A model generated the notes under the pieces. It saw nothing but the letters and a program-made list of their open reading frames with translations. It ran no database searches and had not been told where the DNA came from. From the NCBI GenBank assembly GCA_051861445.1, contig JBHYCS010000006.1:62001-126000 (forward strand): DNA of 64,000 bases, in the 5' to 3' direction. The stretch comes from Parasediminibacterium sp051861445. GTDB lineage: Bacteria; Bacteroidota; Bacteroidia; Chitinophagales; Chitinophagaceae. This document shows positions 55,161 through 63,567 of this stretch, one piece after another. A program made the translations under genes and the position numbers. Within the stretch, counting starts at the first letter, position 1. Each line of letters starts with the position of its first letter.

Positions 55161-55811
55161 ATGATTTTTCCATACTACACAATTTTTATATTTATAGGGG
55201 TTATTTTGTCTATATATGTGTCTTTAAAATGTAAAATTGAATTTTATTTAAAAACCTTTACAATATTTTTAGTTTTTAGTTTTTTAATTGAAATCATCAC
55301 TTTTAAAATGGCTAATTCTGGGGTGCCAACAATTTCAATTTATAATTTTTTTACCACCTTCGAATTTTGTTTTTACCTATGGGCTATCCAAAATATCATT
55401 CAAAATAAAGTTGTAAAAAAATGGTTGTTGTACATACTACTCATTTATCCTATTGCAAGCACCATCAATATTTTAGCCGTTCAAAAAATTGATAATTTTC
55501 ATTCCATTACCTATTCTATTGGCTGTTTACTAATTATTTTTAGCTGCATCTACTACTTTTACGAATTATTCAAAAACAAGTATGCCATTAATCTAGTAAA
55601 AGACTCTGGCTTTTGGATTTGCAGTGGTTTATTGTTTTTTTACAGCGTTACCTTCCCTTTATTTGTTTCTGCAAACTTCATGACCGAATTTCCGCTTAAA
55701 TTTGGTGAATACATTGGTGTAGCACTCATCATTTTAAACGTTTGTTTATATTCATTATTTAGTATTGCTTTTTTATGCAGAATCAACCTACGGAAATTGT
55801 TTTCATCATAG
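55161..55811 (+). CDS. Seven-helix membrane protein, probable sensor partner
   Basis: 216 residues with about seven hydrophobic helices (near 5-24, 29-50, 60-80, 88-110, 112-135, 150-170 and 180-205). There is no enzymatic motif. The gene overlaps the start of the kinase gene by 37 bases, which suggests translational coupling. The kinase has only one membrane helix and no input domain, so this protein may supply the sensing part. Confidence 0.65.
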   Translation: MIFPYYTIFIFIGVILSIYVSLKCKIEFYLKTFTIFLVFSFLIEIITFKMANSGVPTISIYNFFTTFEFCFYLWAIQNIIQNKVVKKWLLYILLIYPIASTINILAVQKIDNFHSITYSIGCLLIIFSCIYYFYELFKNKYAINLVKDSGFWICSGLLFFYSVTFPLFVSANFMTEFPLKFGEYIGVALIILNVCLYSLFSIAFLCRINLRKLFSS

Positions 55812-56602
55812 CCATAGGTGCCATTATCGCTTTATTTTTAGTAGGTTTTATTATTACAACCCTCTTTTTATACCAACAACGACAACGCAAACAAGAAGAA
55901 CAAATTAAAGACATTAACGAACAGTTTTTAAAAGAACTGAACAATGCCAAACTAGAAACCCACGAATACACTCTTAAACAAATTGGCGTAGAATTACACG
56001 ATAATATAAAACACGAATTGCAATTAATAGCCGTTGATCTTGAACGTGCTGAAATGGTTAACAATATCGAAAAAGAAGACATTATCAACAACTCTAGAAC
56101 ATCGGTTTTAAAGCTTATAAAAGAAGTTGCCAACATGTCTGATAATTTTGTTACAGACAGTATTCAGTTTAATGGTTTTTTAGACACAGTTGCTAATGAG
56201 GTAGATAAAGTAAATCGATTAAAACGGATAGCAATTATTTTTGAATCAACGGTTTACGATAATTATTTCAACCATCAAGCAAGTACATTTTTGTACAGAA
56301 TGCTCCAAGAAAGCCTACAAAACATTATTAAACATGCAAACGCTACCACTGTTTTTTTAAGATTGTTTACCGAAAAGGAAGATACTTTTGTAATGCAAAT
56401 TGAAGATAACGGTAAAGGTTTTGATGTAGAGCAAAAGCTATTGCTACACAAACAAACAACGCCTAACGAAAGAGTAAGCATCGGTTTAAAAAATATGTAT
56501 AAACGTATTGCTTTAATTGGTGGTAATATTGCCATAGAAAGTACAATTGGAAAAGGTACTTGCGTAACTATTAAAGTACCTATTCCTAACGAAGAAGAAT
56601 AA
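55775..56602 (+). CDS. Sensor histidine kinase (HisKA_3 / NarX type) with single membrane helix
   Basis: 275 residues. One transmembrane helix at 8-32 is followed by a coiled coil (YQQRQRKQEEQIKD). The phosphorylation motif is GVELHDNIKHELQ with H75. A HATPase domain has RMLQESLQNIIKHANAT (N box) and IGLKNMYKRI. No extracellular input domain is present. It pairs with the LuxR-type regulator encoded 14 bases downstream. Confidence 0.9.
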   Translation: MQNQPTEIVFIIAIGAIIALFLVGFIITTLFLYQQRQRKQEEQIKDINEQFLKELNNAKLETHEYTLKQIGVELHDNIKHELQLIAVDLERAEMVNNIEKEDIINNSRTSVLKLIKEVANMSDNFVTDSIQFNGFLDTVANEVDKVNRLKRIAIIFESTVYDNYFNHQASTFLYRMLQESLQNIIKHANATTVFLRLFTEKEDTFVMQIEDNGKGFDVEQKLLLHKQTTPNERVSIGLKNMYKRIALIGGNIAIESTIGKGTCVTIKVPIPNEEE

Positions 56603-56616
56603 AGGAAAAATTAGCA

Positions 56617-57288
56617 ATGTCTTTATATCAACAAAAAATACAAATTGCGTTAGCAGACGACCATGTTTTGTTAAGAAACTCATTGGCAAAAATGGTAAAC
56701 TCTTTTCCTAATTGTATGGTTTTGTTTGAAGCTGATCATGGTGAACACGTACAAGAATTTTTAAACAAACACATTATTCCAGATATTTTACTTTTAGATA
56801 TTAGTATGCCTGTTATGGATGGATTTGATACTGCCATTTGGATGAATAAGCATTTTCCGCAAGTGAAAATAATGGCATTAACCATGAATACCGACGAAAG
56901 AAGCATTATTAAAATGATGAGCTTTGGCTGCAAAAGTTTTTTAGGTAAAGAAATTTCGCCAGAAGAATTAAACAAGGCCATTAATAAGGTAATGACTGAA
57001 GATTTTTATTTGCCAGAAGCCATTTCTAAAAAAATGGCAATGGGTTTACATACTCAAAATCAGGGTCAGGGTTTTGATTATAATCCTGATTTACTTTCTG
57101 AAAAGGAAAAGGAATTTTTAAAATTAACTTGTAGCGATTTAAACTACGAAGAAATTGCCCAAGTAATGTTTGTAAGCCCAAGAACGGTAGATGGATACAG
57201 GTCTGGTTTATATAAAAAACTAAATGTAAAAACAAGATCTATGCTATCGATGTACGCTATTAAAAAAGGAATTGCAAAAAAGGAATAA
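56617..57288 (+). CDS. LuxR/NarL-family response regulator
   Basis: 223 residues. The receiver domain has D14-D15, phosphorylation site D61 (LLDISMPVMDG), T89 and K111. A LuxR-type helix-turn-helix at about 155-215 has SEKEKEFLKLTCSDLNYEEI, FVSPRTVDGYRSGLYKKLNV. It is the last gene of the kinase operon and convergent with the GH17 gene. Confidence 0.93.
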   Translation: MSLYQQKIQIALADDHVLLRNSLAKMVNSFPNCMVLFEADHGEHVQEFLNKHIIPDILLLDISMPVMDGFDTAIWMNKHFPQVKIMALTMNTDERSIIKMMSFGCKSFLGKEISPEELNKAINKVMTEDFYLPEAISKKMAMGLHTQNQGQGFDYNPDLLSEKEKEFLKLTCSDLNYEEIAQVMFVSPRTVDGYRSGLYKKLNVKTRSMLSMYAIKKGIAKKE

Positions 57289-57314
57289 GGGGTATTTTCT
57301 CTGAGTATTTTTCA

Positions 57315-57377
57315 AATACGAATTGTGTACAATAAGCAGTGTTTAGTTAATAAAATTGTTGTACATGTAATCGTATT
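57315..57377. repeat. Nested inverted repeats at the 3' end of the regulator gene
   Basis: AATACGA (57315-57321) pairs with TCGTATT (57371-57377), and TGTACAA (57326-57332) with TTGTACA (57359-57365). They lie before the terminator and could protect the mRNA end or affect its processing. Confidence 0.4.
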
Positions 57378-57386
57378 AAAACTAAA

Positions 57387-57421
57387 AAGAAGTGTATTAA
57401 ATTTTCATCAATACACTTCTT
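57387..57421. terminator. Bidirectional terminator between the regulator and the GH17 gene
   Basis: AAGAAGTGTATT (57387-57398) pairs with AATACACTTCTT (57410-57421). On the minus strand it is followed by a T run. The GH17 gene on the minus strand is the best-supported user. Confidence 0.85.
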
Positions 57422-57448
57422 CTATTTCAGAAAAAATCAGTTGTACAA

Positions 57449-58345
57449 TTAAAATTTCAGTTGTTCGGTTTTATCCCAAATTCCCCAATAAGCACCAACT
57501 GTACCTTCGGCACCAACCTTCCAACTTTCATCGAAAGAAGAAAAATAAAAAGTAGGTATATGATCATTAGCCGACCATAATTGTGTGTTGATAAAATAAT
57601 CTCTAGCACTTTTTTCAGATGGCACAGCACCTTTTAAATTTTCGCCTTTACTTGGCCAACCAGTTTCTGTAATAATTACTTCTTTACCATTGGCAGCATC
57701 TTTGGCTTGATAGTACATTTTTTTCATGTAATCTAAAGAGTAATCGATTGGGCAGCCTTCCCAAAATGGATAACAATTACACAATATAACGTCGCAAATT
57801 TCTGTAATGGCTGGTCTATGGCTAAACTCATAATAAGCATCTACATAACCAACAGGAATGGTTGGTATTTCAGCCTTAACTTTTTTGATATAATCTAACA
57901 ATTCTTCTTCGGTTAAATCTTTTCTGTACATCACTTCATTACCTACAGCAGCAATGTCTACATATCCTTTTTTTGCAAGCTCTATCAATCCTTCTATTTC
58001 ACGTTCATTTGTTTCAGAGTCATTGCCTAACCATGCACCTACAAGGGTTTTTATACCCATTTCTTTGGCAACTTTTGGAATAAATTCATTTCCTTCTGTA
58101 CAAGAAAAAGAGCGTATCCACTTTGTGTATGGACGCAAAATTTCCATTCTTCTTCTAACCTGTTCTTCACTTATAATATCACCAGGTTTCTGTCCATCTT
58201 CATATAAGCTAAAGCAAAATCCATGCACACCATTTTGCAAAATTTCTGCAAATAGGTCATTTAGGGTTTCTTCAGTTTCGCCAAACACATAATTGGTACT
58301 ATTTTCTGGTCGTAACGATAATACCTGTTCTTTTCTGTATGACAT
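57449..58345 (-). CDS. Cytoplasmic GH17 beta-1,3-glucanase-like protein
   Basis: 298 residues without signal peptide or membrane segment. GH17 catalytic residues are E137 (AAVGNEVMYR, acid/base) and E227 (ITETGWPSKG, nucleophile). It is a close paralogue of the GH17 domain fused to the transporter encoded 10 bases upstream. GH17 enzymes hydrolyse or transglycosylate beta-1,3-glucans. In this position it would act on oligosaccharides already in the cytoplasm. The start ATG at 58345 fits the fused domain's beginning. Confidence 0.88.
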   Translation of the reverse strand: MSYRKEQVLSLRPENSTNYVFGETEETLNDLFAEILQNGVHGFCFSLYEDGQKPGDIISEEQVRRRMEILRPYTKWIRSFSCTEGNEFIPKVAKEMGIKTLVGAWLGNDSETNEREIEGLIELAKKGYVDIAAVGNEVMYRKDLTEEELLDYIKKVKAEIPTIPVGYVDAYYEFSHRPAITEICDVILCNCYPFWEGCPIDYSLDYMKKMYYQAKDAANGKEVIITETGWPSKGENLKGAVPSEKSARDYFINTQLWSANDHIPTFYFSSFDESWKVGAEGTVGAYWGIWDKTEQLKF

Positions 58346-58355
58346 AGTGGTTGTT

Positions 58356-60695
58356 TTATTGTTTAAGTAATGCGTTTTTATCCCAAATACCCCAAGTGGC
58401 TCCTACGTTGCCCTCTTGTTTAATTTTCCAAGCTTCATCAAAAGCTGAAAAATAAAAGATATCTAATTGTTTGTTTTTTGCCCAATCTTGAACAGCAATA
58501 AAATATTTTTGTGCATTGGCTGCCGATGGTTGAGCGTCTACATTATTTTCACCTTTACTTGGCCATCCTGTTTCTGTAATCAGCAATTTTTTACCTTGAG
58601 CAATATTTGTAGTAAGTTCTATCATTTTGTTTAAATAATTGATAGCGTTATGCAAACTTGCACCCTCCCAAAATGGATAGCAGTTAATCAAAATTAAATC
58701 ACATGCAGCAACTAAATTAGGTCTATTTAAATATTGATAGTATGCATCTACATAGCCAACTGATACATTACTTGGAATTGATTTTTTTACAGTATGAATG
58801 TAGCTTAATAATTCTTCTTCTGTTATTTCATTTCTGTGCAATACTTCATTTCCTATAGCTACAACATCTACTACACCTGCATTTGCTAATTGAATAATGG
58901 TTTTTATTTCTTGTTCATTTCGTTTTTTATCGCTACTAATCCAAGCACCCACCAACGTTTTTAATCCTTTATGTTTAGCAACTTTTGGAATCAGTTCATT
59001 ACCATCACTACAAGAAAAAGTGCGTATCCATTTTGTGTACGATTTTACTACATCTAGCCTTTCGTTTATTTGACTTTCAGAAACAACATCACCTGCATCT
59101 TGTCCATCTTTATATGCACTAAAGCATAAACCATAAACGCCATTTTTTAATGTTTGAGAAAATGATTGAGCCAGTTGTTCGGTTGATAATGTATCAAGAA
59201 TTTCAAAATGATTTTCTTGTGTATTAATGGTACTTATAGATACTAATTTACCAATAATACTAGATGAAGAAGTGGCTACTTTTTTCTCTTTTCTTGCATT
59301 CAATTTTTCTCTTACTTCTAAGGCTTTGGCTTCATCAATATCATAATCTTTCATTGCCCAAATAGCAGTTAATGTGCCTAATATAGGAATGCCAACAAAG
59401 AAAATTCTAAGCCAAAACATGGTTTCATCTGTTTGTGTTGGTGCATTCGATTTAAAAGCAACTAGTGAAAGTATTAAACCACTTAATAATCCTGCAACAG
59501 CGGTTCCAAATTTTACCATCCACCAATAAATGGCACCTAAACTTCCTTCCCTTCTTTTTCCAGTATTTAATTCATCTATATCAATTACATCTGATGTCAT
59601 CGACATCATTAACGTAAACAAACTGCCAATTCCGAATGAAAAGAAAGGTAGTGCAAATAAGAAAAGATAAGGCTTGCCTGGAACAAAAAGTAAATACAAC
59701 AAAATGTACCCAAATATTGAAATGCCTTGAGAAAGTAAAAAAGCTCTCTTTTTTCCAATTACTTTCGACATTTTAGCAACTATTGGAATTACCAAAACGG
59801 TGGTAATTATTGCCCCTACACTTCCAAATAAAGTTGGCCATAAACCAAAACCTTCTTCGTTTCCTTTGAACAAATAATATTTAATAATGAAATACGAAAA
59901 ACCAGCAGTTGTTTGAAAAGCATTAAAAATTAAGAAAGTAGCAATACATATTTTTCGAAATGGTTTTATTTCGGTAGAAGCTTTTAAACCTTCTTTAATT
60001 TCTCCAAAACTATTTAAAATGCCCTTTAGATCGATTGGACTATAATTTTCGTTTAATGTAGATTTACTTGGAATAAAAAATGCTGGAATAGCTGCTAAAA
60101 TAGTACAACCAATAGCTACATAAACCGATAATGTACGAACTGCTACTTCACTAGATGAAAACAAAGATTTGTCTGCCATAATAACCCAAAACCAAGGTGC
60201 AATAACCCAAGCTAATTGACCAATTAATTGAGACGTAGCCATTATATTGGTACGTTCATGGAAATCGTTACTCATTTCGTATCCCATTGCTACATAAGGA
60301 ATACTAAAAATGGTAAGACCAGAATAAAAAACTAACGATACAACTAAGAAGTAAATAAAATTGTACGTAACACCATTTTCAACAAATAGCTGCCACATAA
60401 ATGCAAATGAAAAACCTAAAATAATAGCACCTGCTAAAACATATTGTCTTCTTCTACCCCATTTAGATTTCGTGTTATCACTCACATATCCCATTATTAA
60501 ATCAAACAAGGCATCATAAAACTTCGGAACAAAATAAGTAAGTCCAAGCAACAAACCACTAAAACCTAGCTTTTCTACTAGTACAACAGTAAAAATGCCA
60601 ATCATTGCTGGAAACATTTGATTTGCCAACATACCCAATCCAAAAGCAATTTTTTGACCTAATGGAACTTTAGCAGAAGAGAGTGATTGTGACAT
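58356..60695 (-). CDS. Fusion of a GPH/MFS sugar transporter with a C-terminal GH17 glucanase domain
   Basis: 779 residues in one open frame. Residues 1-450 form a complete 12-helix GPH (MelB-like) transporter with FYDALFDLIMGYVSDNTKSK and RRRQYVLAGA after helix 2. A linker at about 450-500 leads into a GH17 domain (about 500-779) with E617 (VVAIGNEVLHR) and E708 (LITETGWPSKGE) as catalytic residues. The domain would lie in the cytoplasm, since both ends of MelB-type proteins are inside. The product could import laminari-oligosaccharides and cut or transfer them at once. It lies between the GH30 and the stand-alone GH17 gene. Confidence 0.9.
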   Translation of the reverse strand: MSQSLSSAKVPLGQKIAFGLGMLANQMFPAMIGIFTVVLVEKLGFSGLLLGLTYFVPKFYDALFDLIMGYVSDNTKSKWGRRRQYVLAGAIILGFSFAFMWQLFVENGVTYNFIYFLVVSLVFYSGLTIFSIPYVAMGYEMSNDFHERTNIMATSQLIGQLAWVIAPWFWVIMADKSLFSSSEVAVRTLSVYVAIGCTILAAIPAFFIPSKSTLNENYSPIDLKGILNSFGEIKEGLKASTEIKPFRKICIATFLIFNAFQTTAGFSYFIIKYYLFKGNEEGFGLWPTLFGSVGAIITTVLVIPIVAKMSKVIGKKRAFLLSQGISIFGYILLYLLFVPGKPYLFLFALPFFSFGIGSLFTLMMSMTSDVIDIDELNTGKRREGSLGAIYWWMVKFGTAVAGLLSGLILSLVAFKSNAPTQTDETMFWLRIFFVGIPILGTLTAIWAMKDYDIDEAKALEVREKLNARKEKKVATSSSSIIGKLVSISTINTQENHFEILDTLSTEQLAQSFSQTLKNGVYGLCFSAYKDGQDAGDVVSESQINERLDVVKSYTKWIRTFSCSDGNELIPKVAKHKGLKTLVGAWISSDKKRNEQEIKTIIQLANAGVVDVVAIGNEVLHRNEITEEELLSYIHTVKKSIPSNVSVGYVDAYYQYLNRPNLVAACDLILINCYPFWEGASLHNAINYLNKMIELTTNIAQGKKLLITETGWPSKGENNVDAQPSAANAQKYFIAVQDWAKNKQLDIFYFSAFDEAWKIKQEGNVGATWGIWDKNALLKQ

Positions 60696-60704
60696 AATAT
60701 TATT

Positions 60705-62201
60705 TTAGGGGGTTATTACTACAGTTTGAATTGCTTTGGCAGAAATTTTAAAATCAGTACTTTTTTTATTGAGTGCTAATGAAATGTTTTTTTCATTTTC
60801 AGATGGATTAAATATAACCACGGCAACGCTACCATCTACATTCTTTGTAGCCGTAACTTGTAGTTCATTGTCTGCATGTGAAAAACCAATTCTTGTAGCA
60901 CCTGGTCTAATAAATTTGCTAAAATGAGCCATGGTGTAATATAGTGGGGTAAAGTACACTTCATCTGTATTTTCATCTACAATTACAGGAGCTGCACACC
61001 AATTTTTAAACCAATTCGGACCACCTTGTTTATTCAACACCATATTCCAATCTACCCAACCATCTACATAATTATTTAAGCAGCCAATAATATCGCCTGC
61101 ATATCTAAATACAGGTGCGTATTTAGGATGTAAATATTTTTCTTTTTCGCTTGCCCAATCCCAACCCCAATCGGTGGCTTCTTTACTCCAATACCAACTA
61201 TTATTTTTCCATGCTGGCACATCACTATCTATACAAGCTTCCGTATTTATTAAATGCTTACTAGGATTTTTAAAATGGGCATATTGTAAATCTTTTGCAA
61301 AATAATCGTATGTACTTTCATACCAATGTATAGCAGTACCTCCGTAATATTTTGAAGAATTAGGCGTTCTATACATTTCATCAACCCATTCTTTAAGTCC
61401 TGCTCTATTTTGATCGTATCCTAAAATTTTTATTTTTCCATAGCCAGTTTTTTGTAAATGAGGCCCTAAATTATACTCTACAAAATCGGTCATTTCTTTT
61501 GGGCTAAAGAGCATACTTTCCCAATTATTACCATTTCCATGTGGCTCGTTTTCGACTGTAATTCCCCAAAAATGAATGCCGTGTTTTTTATAAGCATTAA
61601 AGTATTTAGAAAAATACAATGCCCATGTATTATAATATTGAGGCTGTAGTTTTCCGCCAACCCAATTGTTATTATCTTTCATCCAAGGTGGAGCTGTCCA
61701 AGGTGAAGCAATAATTTTAAACCCATTTTTAGATACTTTTTGAGCATCTTTTATCATGGGAATAATTGTTTTTTCATCTTCACTTATATCAAACTGATTC
61801 AAAGCAGTATCACCTGCTGTAGTATTGTATGCATATTGATGCGTAGAAAAGTCACAGGAGTTGATATGTGTTCTTGTTAAAGAATATTTTGCTCCCGTTT
61901 CGCCAAAATAAGCTTCAATAATTTTAGCCCTACTTTTTGCACTTAACTTATTCATTAAAAATGCGGTGGCTTGTGTGAATGAACCGCCAAATCCTGTAAT
62001 TTTTTGATACATTTCATTGGGGTTAATTGTAATTGTAGAAGAACTTTTAACGTTGGCTGATACAGGAATTGTAGTTAATGAATTACCTGCTGCTGATGTT
62101 TCATAAATTTTAACTTGTAGCTTTTGAGCTATAACAGTGTTCATAGATGCAGCAATCATAATCAGTGATGTAAATGTTCGTATATATGGCGTTTTATTCA
62201 T
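60705..62201 (-). CDS. Secreted GH30 family glycoside hydrolase
   Basis: 498 residues with a signal peptide ending NTVIAQ. The GH30 core has ITGFGGSFTQATAFLM, IIASPWTAPPWMK, the acid/base E219 (TVENEPHG) and the nucleophile E321 (LINTEACIDS). A C-terminal beta domain ends with the strand TVVITP. Subfamilies include beta-1,6-glucanases and beta-glucosylceramidases; with GH17 neighbours, a beta-1,6 activity on laminarin side chains is most likely. It lies 9 bases upstream of the transporter fusion. Confidence 0.92.
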   Translation of the reverse strand: MNKTPYIRTFTSLIMIAASMNTVIAQKLQVKIYETSAAGNSLTTIPVSANVKSSSTITINPNEMYQKITGFGGSFTQATAFLMNKLSAKSRAKIIEAYFGETGAKYSLTRTHINSCDFSTHQYAYNTTAGDTALNQFDISEDEKTIIPMIKDAQKVSKNGFKIIASPWTAPPWMKDNNNWVGGKLQPQYYNTWALYFSKYFNAYKKHGIHFWGITVENEPHGNGNNWESMLFSPKEMTDFVEYNLGPHLQKTGYGKIKILGYDQNRAGLKEWVDEMYRTPNSSKYYGGTAIHWYESTYDYFAKDLQYAHFKNPSKHLINTEACIDSDVPAWKNNSWYWSKEATDWGWDWASEKEKYLHPKYAPVFRYAGDIIGCLNNYVDGWVDWNMVLNKQGGPNWFKNWCAAPVIVDENTDEVYFTPLYYTMAHFSKFIRPGATRIGFSHADNELQVTATKNVDGSVAVVIFNPSENEKNISLALNKKSTDFKISAKAIQTVVITP

Positions 62202-62322
62202 ACTTGGGCATTGTTAGCATATTTTAACACAGCAAAATCTTGACTAATTTAGCAATCAAAAAATGTACATTTTCAAGATGCTAAACTTTGAAAAGCTATA
62301 GTAATCAGTTACTTATTTTATT

Positions 62323-63567
62323 TTATAAAACTTTATTTGGCAATGCTACATCTTTCCACAGTAAATCTTCGTTACCATTATATGTTTTTGTAATAGGCTT
62401 TCCATTTCTACTTAGTCCATTAAACTTCTTTGCATCCACCATTTTCCACAAAGCATATTTTGCTTCACCATGAATATTTATTAATCCAAAATGATTTTCA
62501 GAATGTAAAGGGTTTGCACTTGCTTTCCAACATTCATCAAAAGCTTCAAAATAAAAACAGCTTATATTTTCTTTTGTAGTCCATTCATTCATTAAACTAT
62601 AAAAAGTAGCGGCTTTGTATTCGTCAGTTGCTCTTGATCCATTTTTTCCATACAACTCATTACACATAGTAGCCCAACCTGTTTCTCCAATATGAATTGT
62701 TTTTTTAGGATCAATGGCATGTACATATTTTGCAACACTATAAAACTGTTTTTTGGCATACTCTACACAACGTTGCATTGCTGCATCAACTTGTTGTTTA
62801 GGAGTTAATTTTTTTTCATCTTCTGTATTCCCCCAAAAAACAGGATGGTAATGTGTATCATGCATTGGGTAAGTATGCACAGATACATAATCTACTGCTT
62901 TTATTAATTCATTTAACTCTTTTGTATGATACACAGCATCGCCGCCACCCCATGAAGCAAAATTGTCTGAACTTGTAATCCAAAGATTTTTAGGTAGCTT
63001 ATTGTGCTGTTTTAAATCTTGTAAATAAGTTACCCATTTTAAAATAATATGGGGTGTTACAAAATAGCTTGTTGCCCAATGAACCATTGCTTCGTTACCA
63101 ACTGCAATAATTTTTATAATATCTGGATACATATTTGTAAGCCTCACAGCTTCTTCAATTTCTACTTGGTTTCTTTCACTTTCTTCATGATGAATAGGGT
63201 GAAAAGTTGTCCATGCATTTTTACAATCTATCCAAGCACCTAGCATAATATACATTTCAAAATTGGGCTGCTCATTTTTCAACTCTCTTATGGCTAGAAG
63301 TAGATTAATAATCTCTTTATGATGTACATTGTACGTACGTAATACTTTTATATTAATAGCAGCTAATATTTTTAAATCATCTTTTATTTCAGCCACAGTT
63401 GGCACTACATCTCTAGTGCATGTTCTGTATCCTCCATAGCAAATGGCTTTATAATTGGAATTTCCTAAAATTTTTTCAGCTGTTACCATATCCATAGGGT
63501 TGTTTGCCTTGCAAAGAAGAAAGCAAAAAAGTAATGTAGTTGTTAATATGTTATTTATAGCCTTCAC
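62323..63567 (-). CDS. Secreted GH17-like glycoside hydrolase
   Basis: 414 residues starting at GTG 63567. The signal peptide has a hydrophobic core (LTTTLLFCFLLCKA). The GH17 residues are E159 (AVGNEAMVHW) and E295 (HIGETGWATM). It is only distantly similar to the two other GH17 domains here and is longer, with a C-terminal tail of about 60 residues. It probably cuts beta-1,3-glucan outside the cytoplasm. The GTG overlaps the TAG stop of the upstream gene by one base (TAGTG). Confidence 0.82.
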   Translation of the reverse strand: MKAINNILTTTLLFCFLLCKANNPMDMVTAEKILGNSNYKAICYGGYRTCTRDVVPTVAEIKDDLKILAAINIKVLRTYNVHHKEIINLLLAIRELKNEQPNFEMYIMLGAWIDCKNAWTTFHPIHHEESERNQVEIEEAVRLTNMYPDIIKIIAVGNEAMVHWATSYFVTPHIILKWVTYLQDLKQHNKLPKNLWITSSDNFASWGGGDAVYHTKELNELIKAVDYVSVHTYPMHDTHYHPVFWGNTEDEKKLTPKQQVDAAMQRCVEYAKKQFYSVAKYVHAIDPKKTIHIGETGWATMCNELYGKNGSRATDEYKAATFYSLMNEWTTKENISCFYFEAFDECWKASANPLHSENHFGLINIHGEAKYALWKMVDAKKFNGLSRNGKPITKTYNGNEDLLWKDVALPNKVL

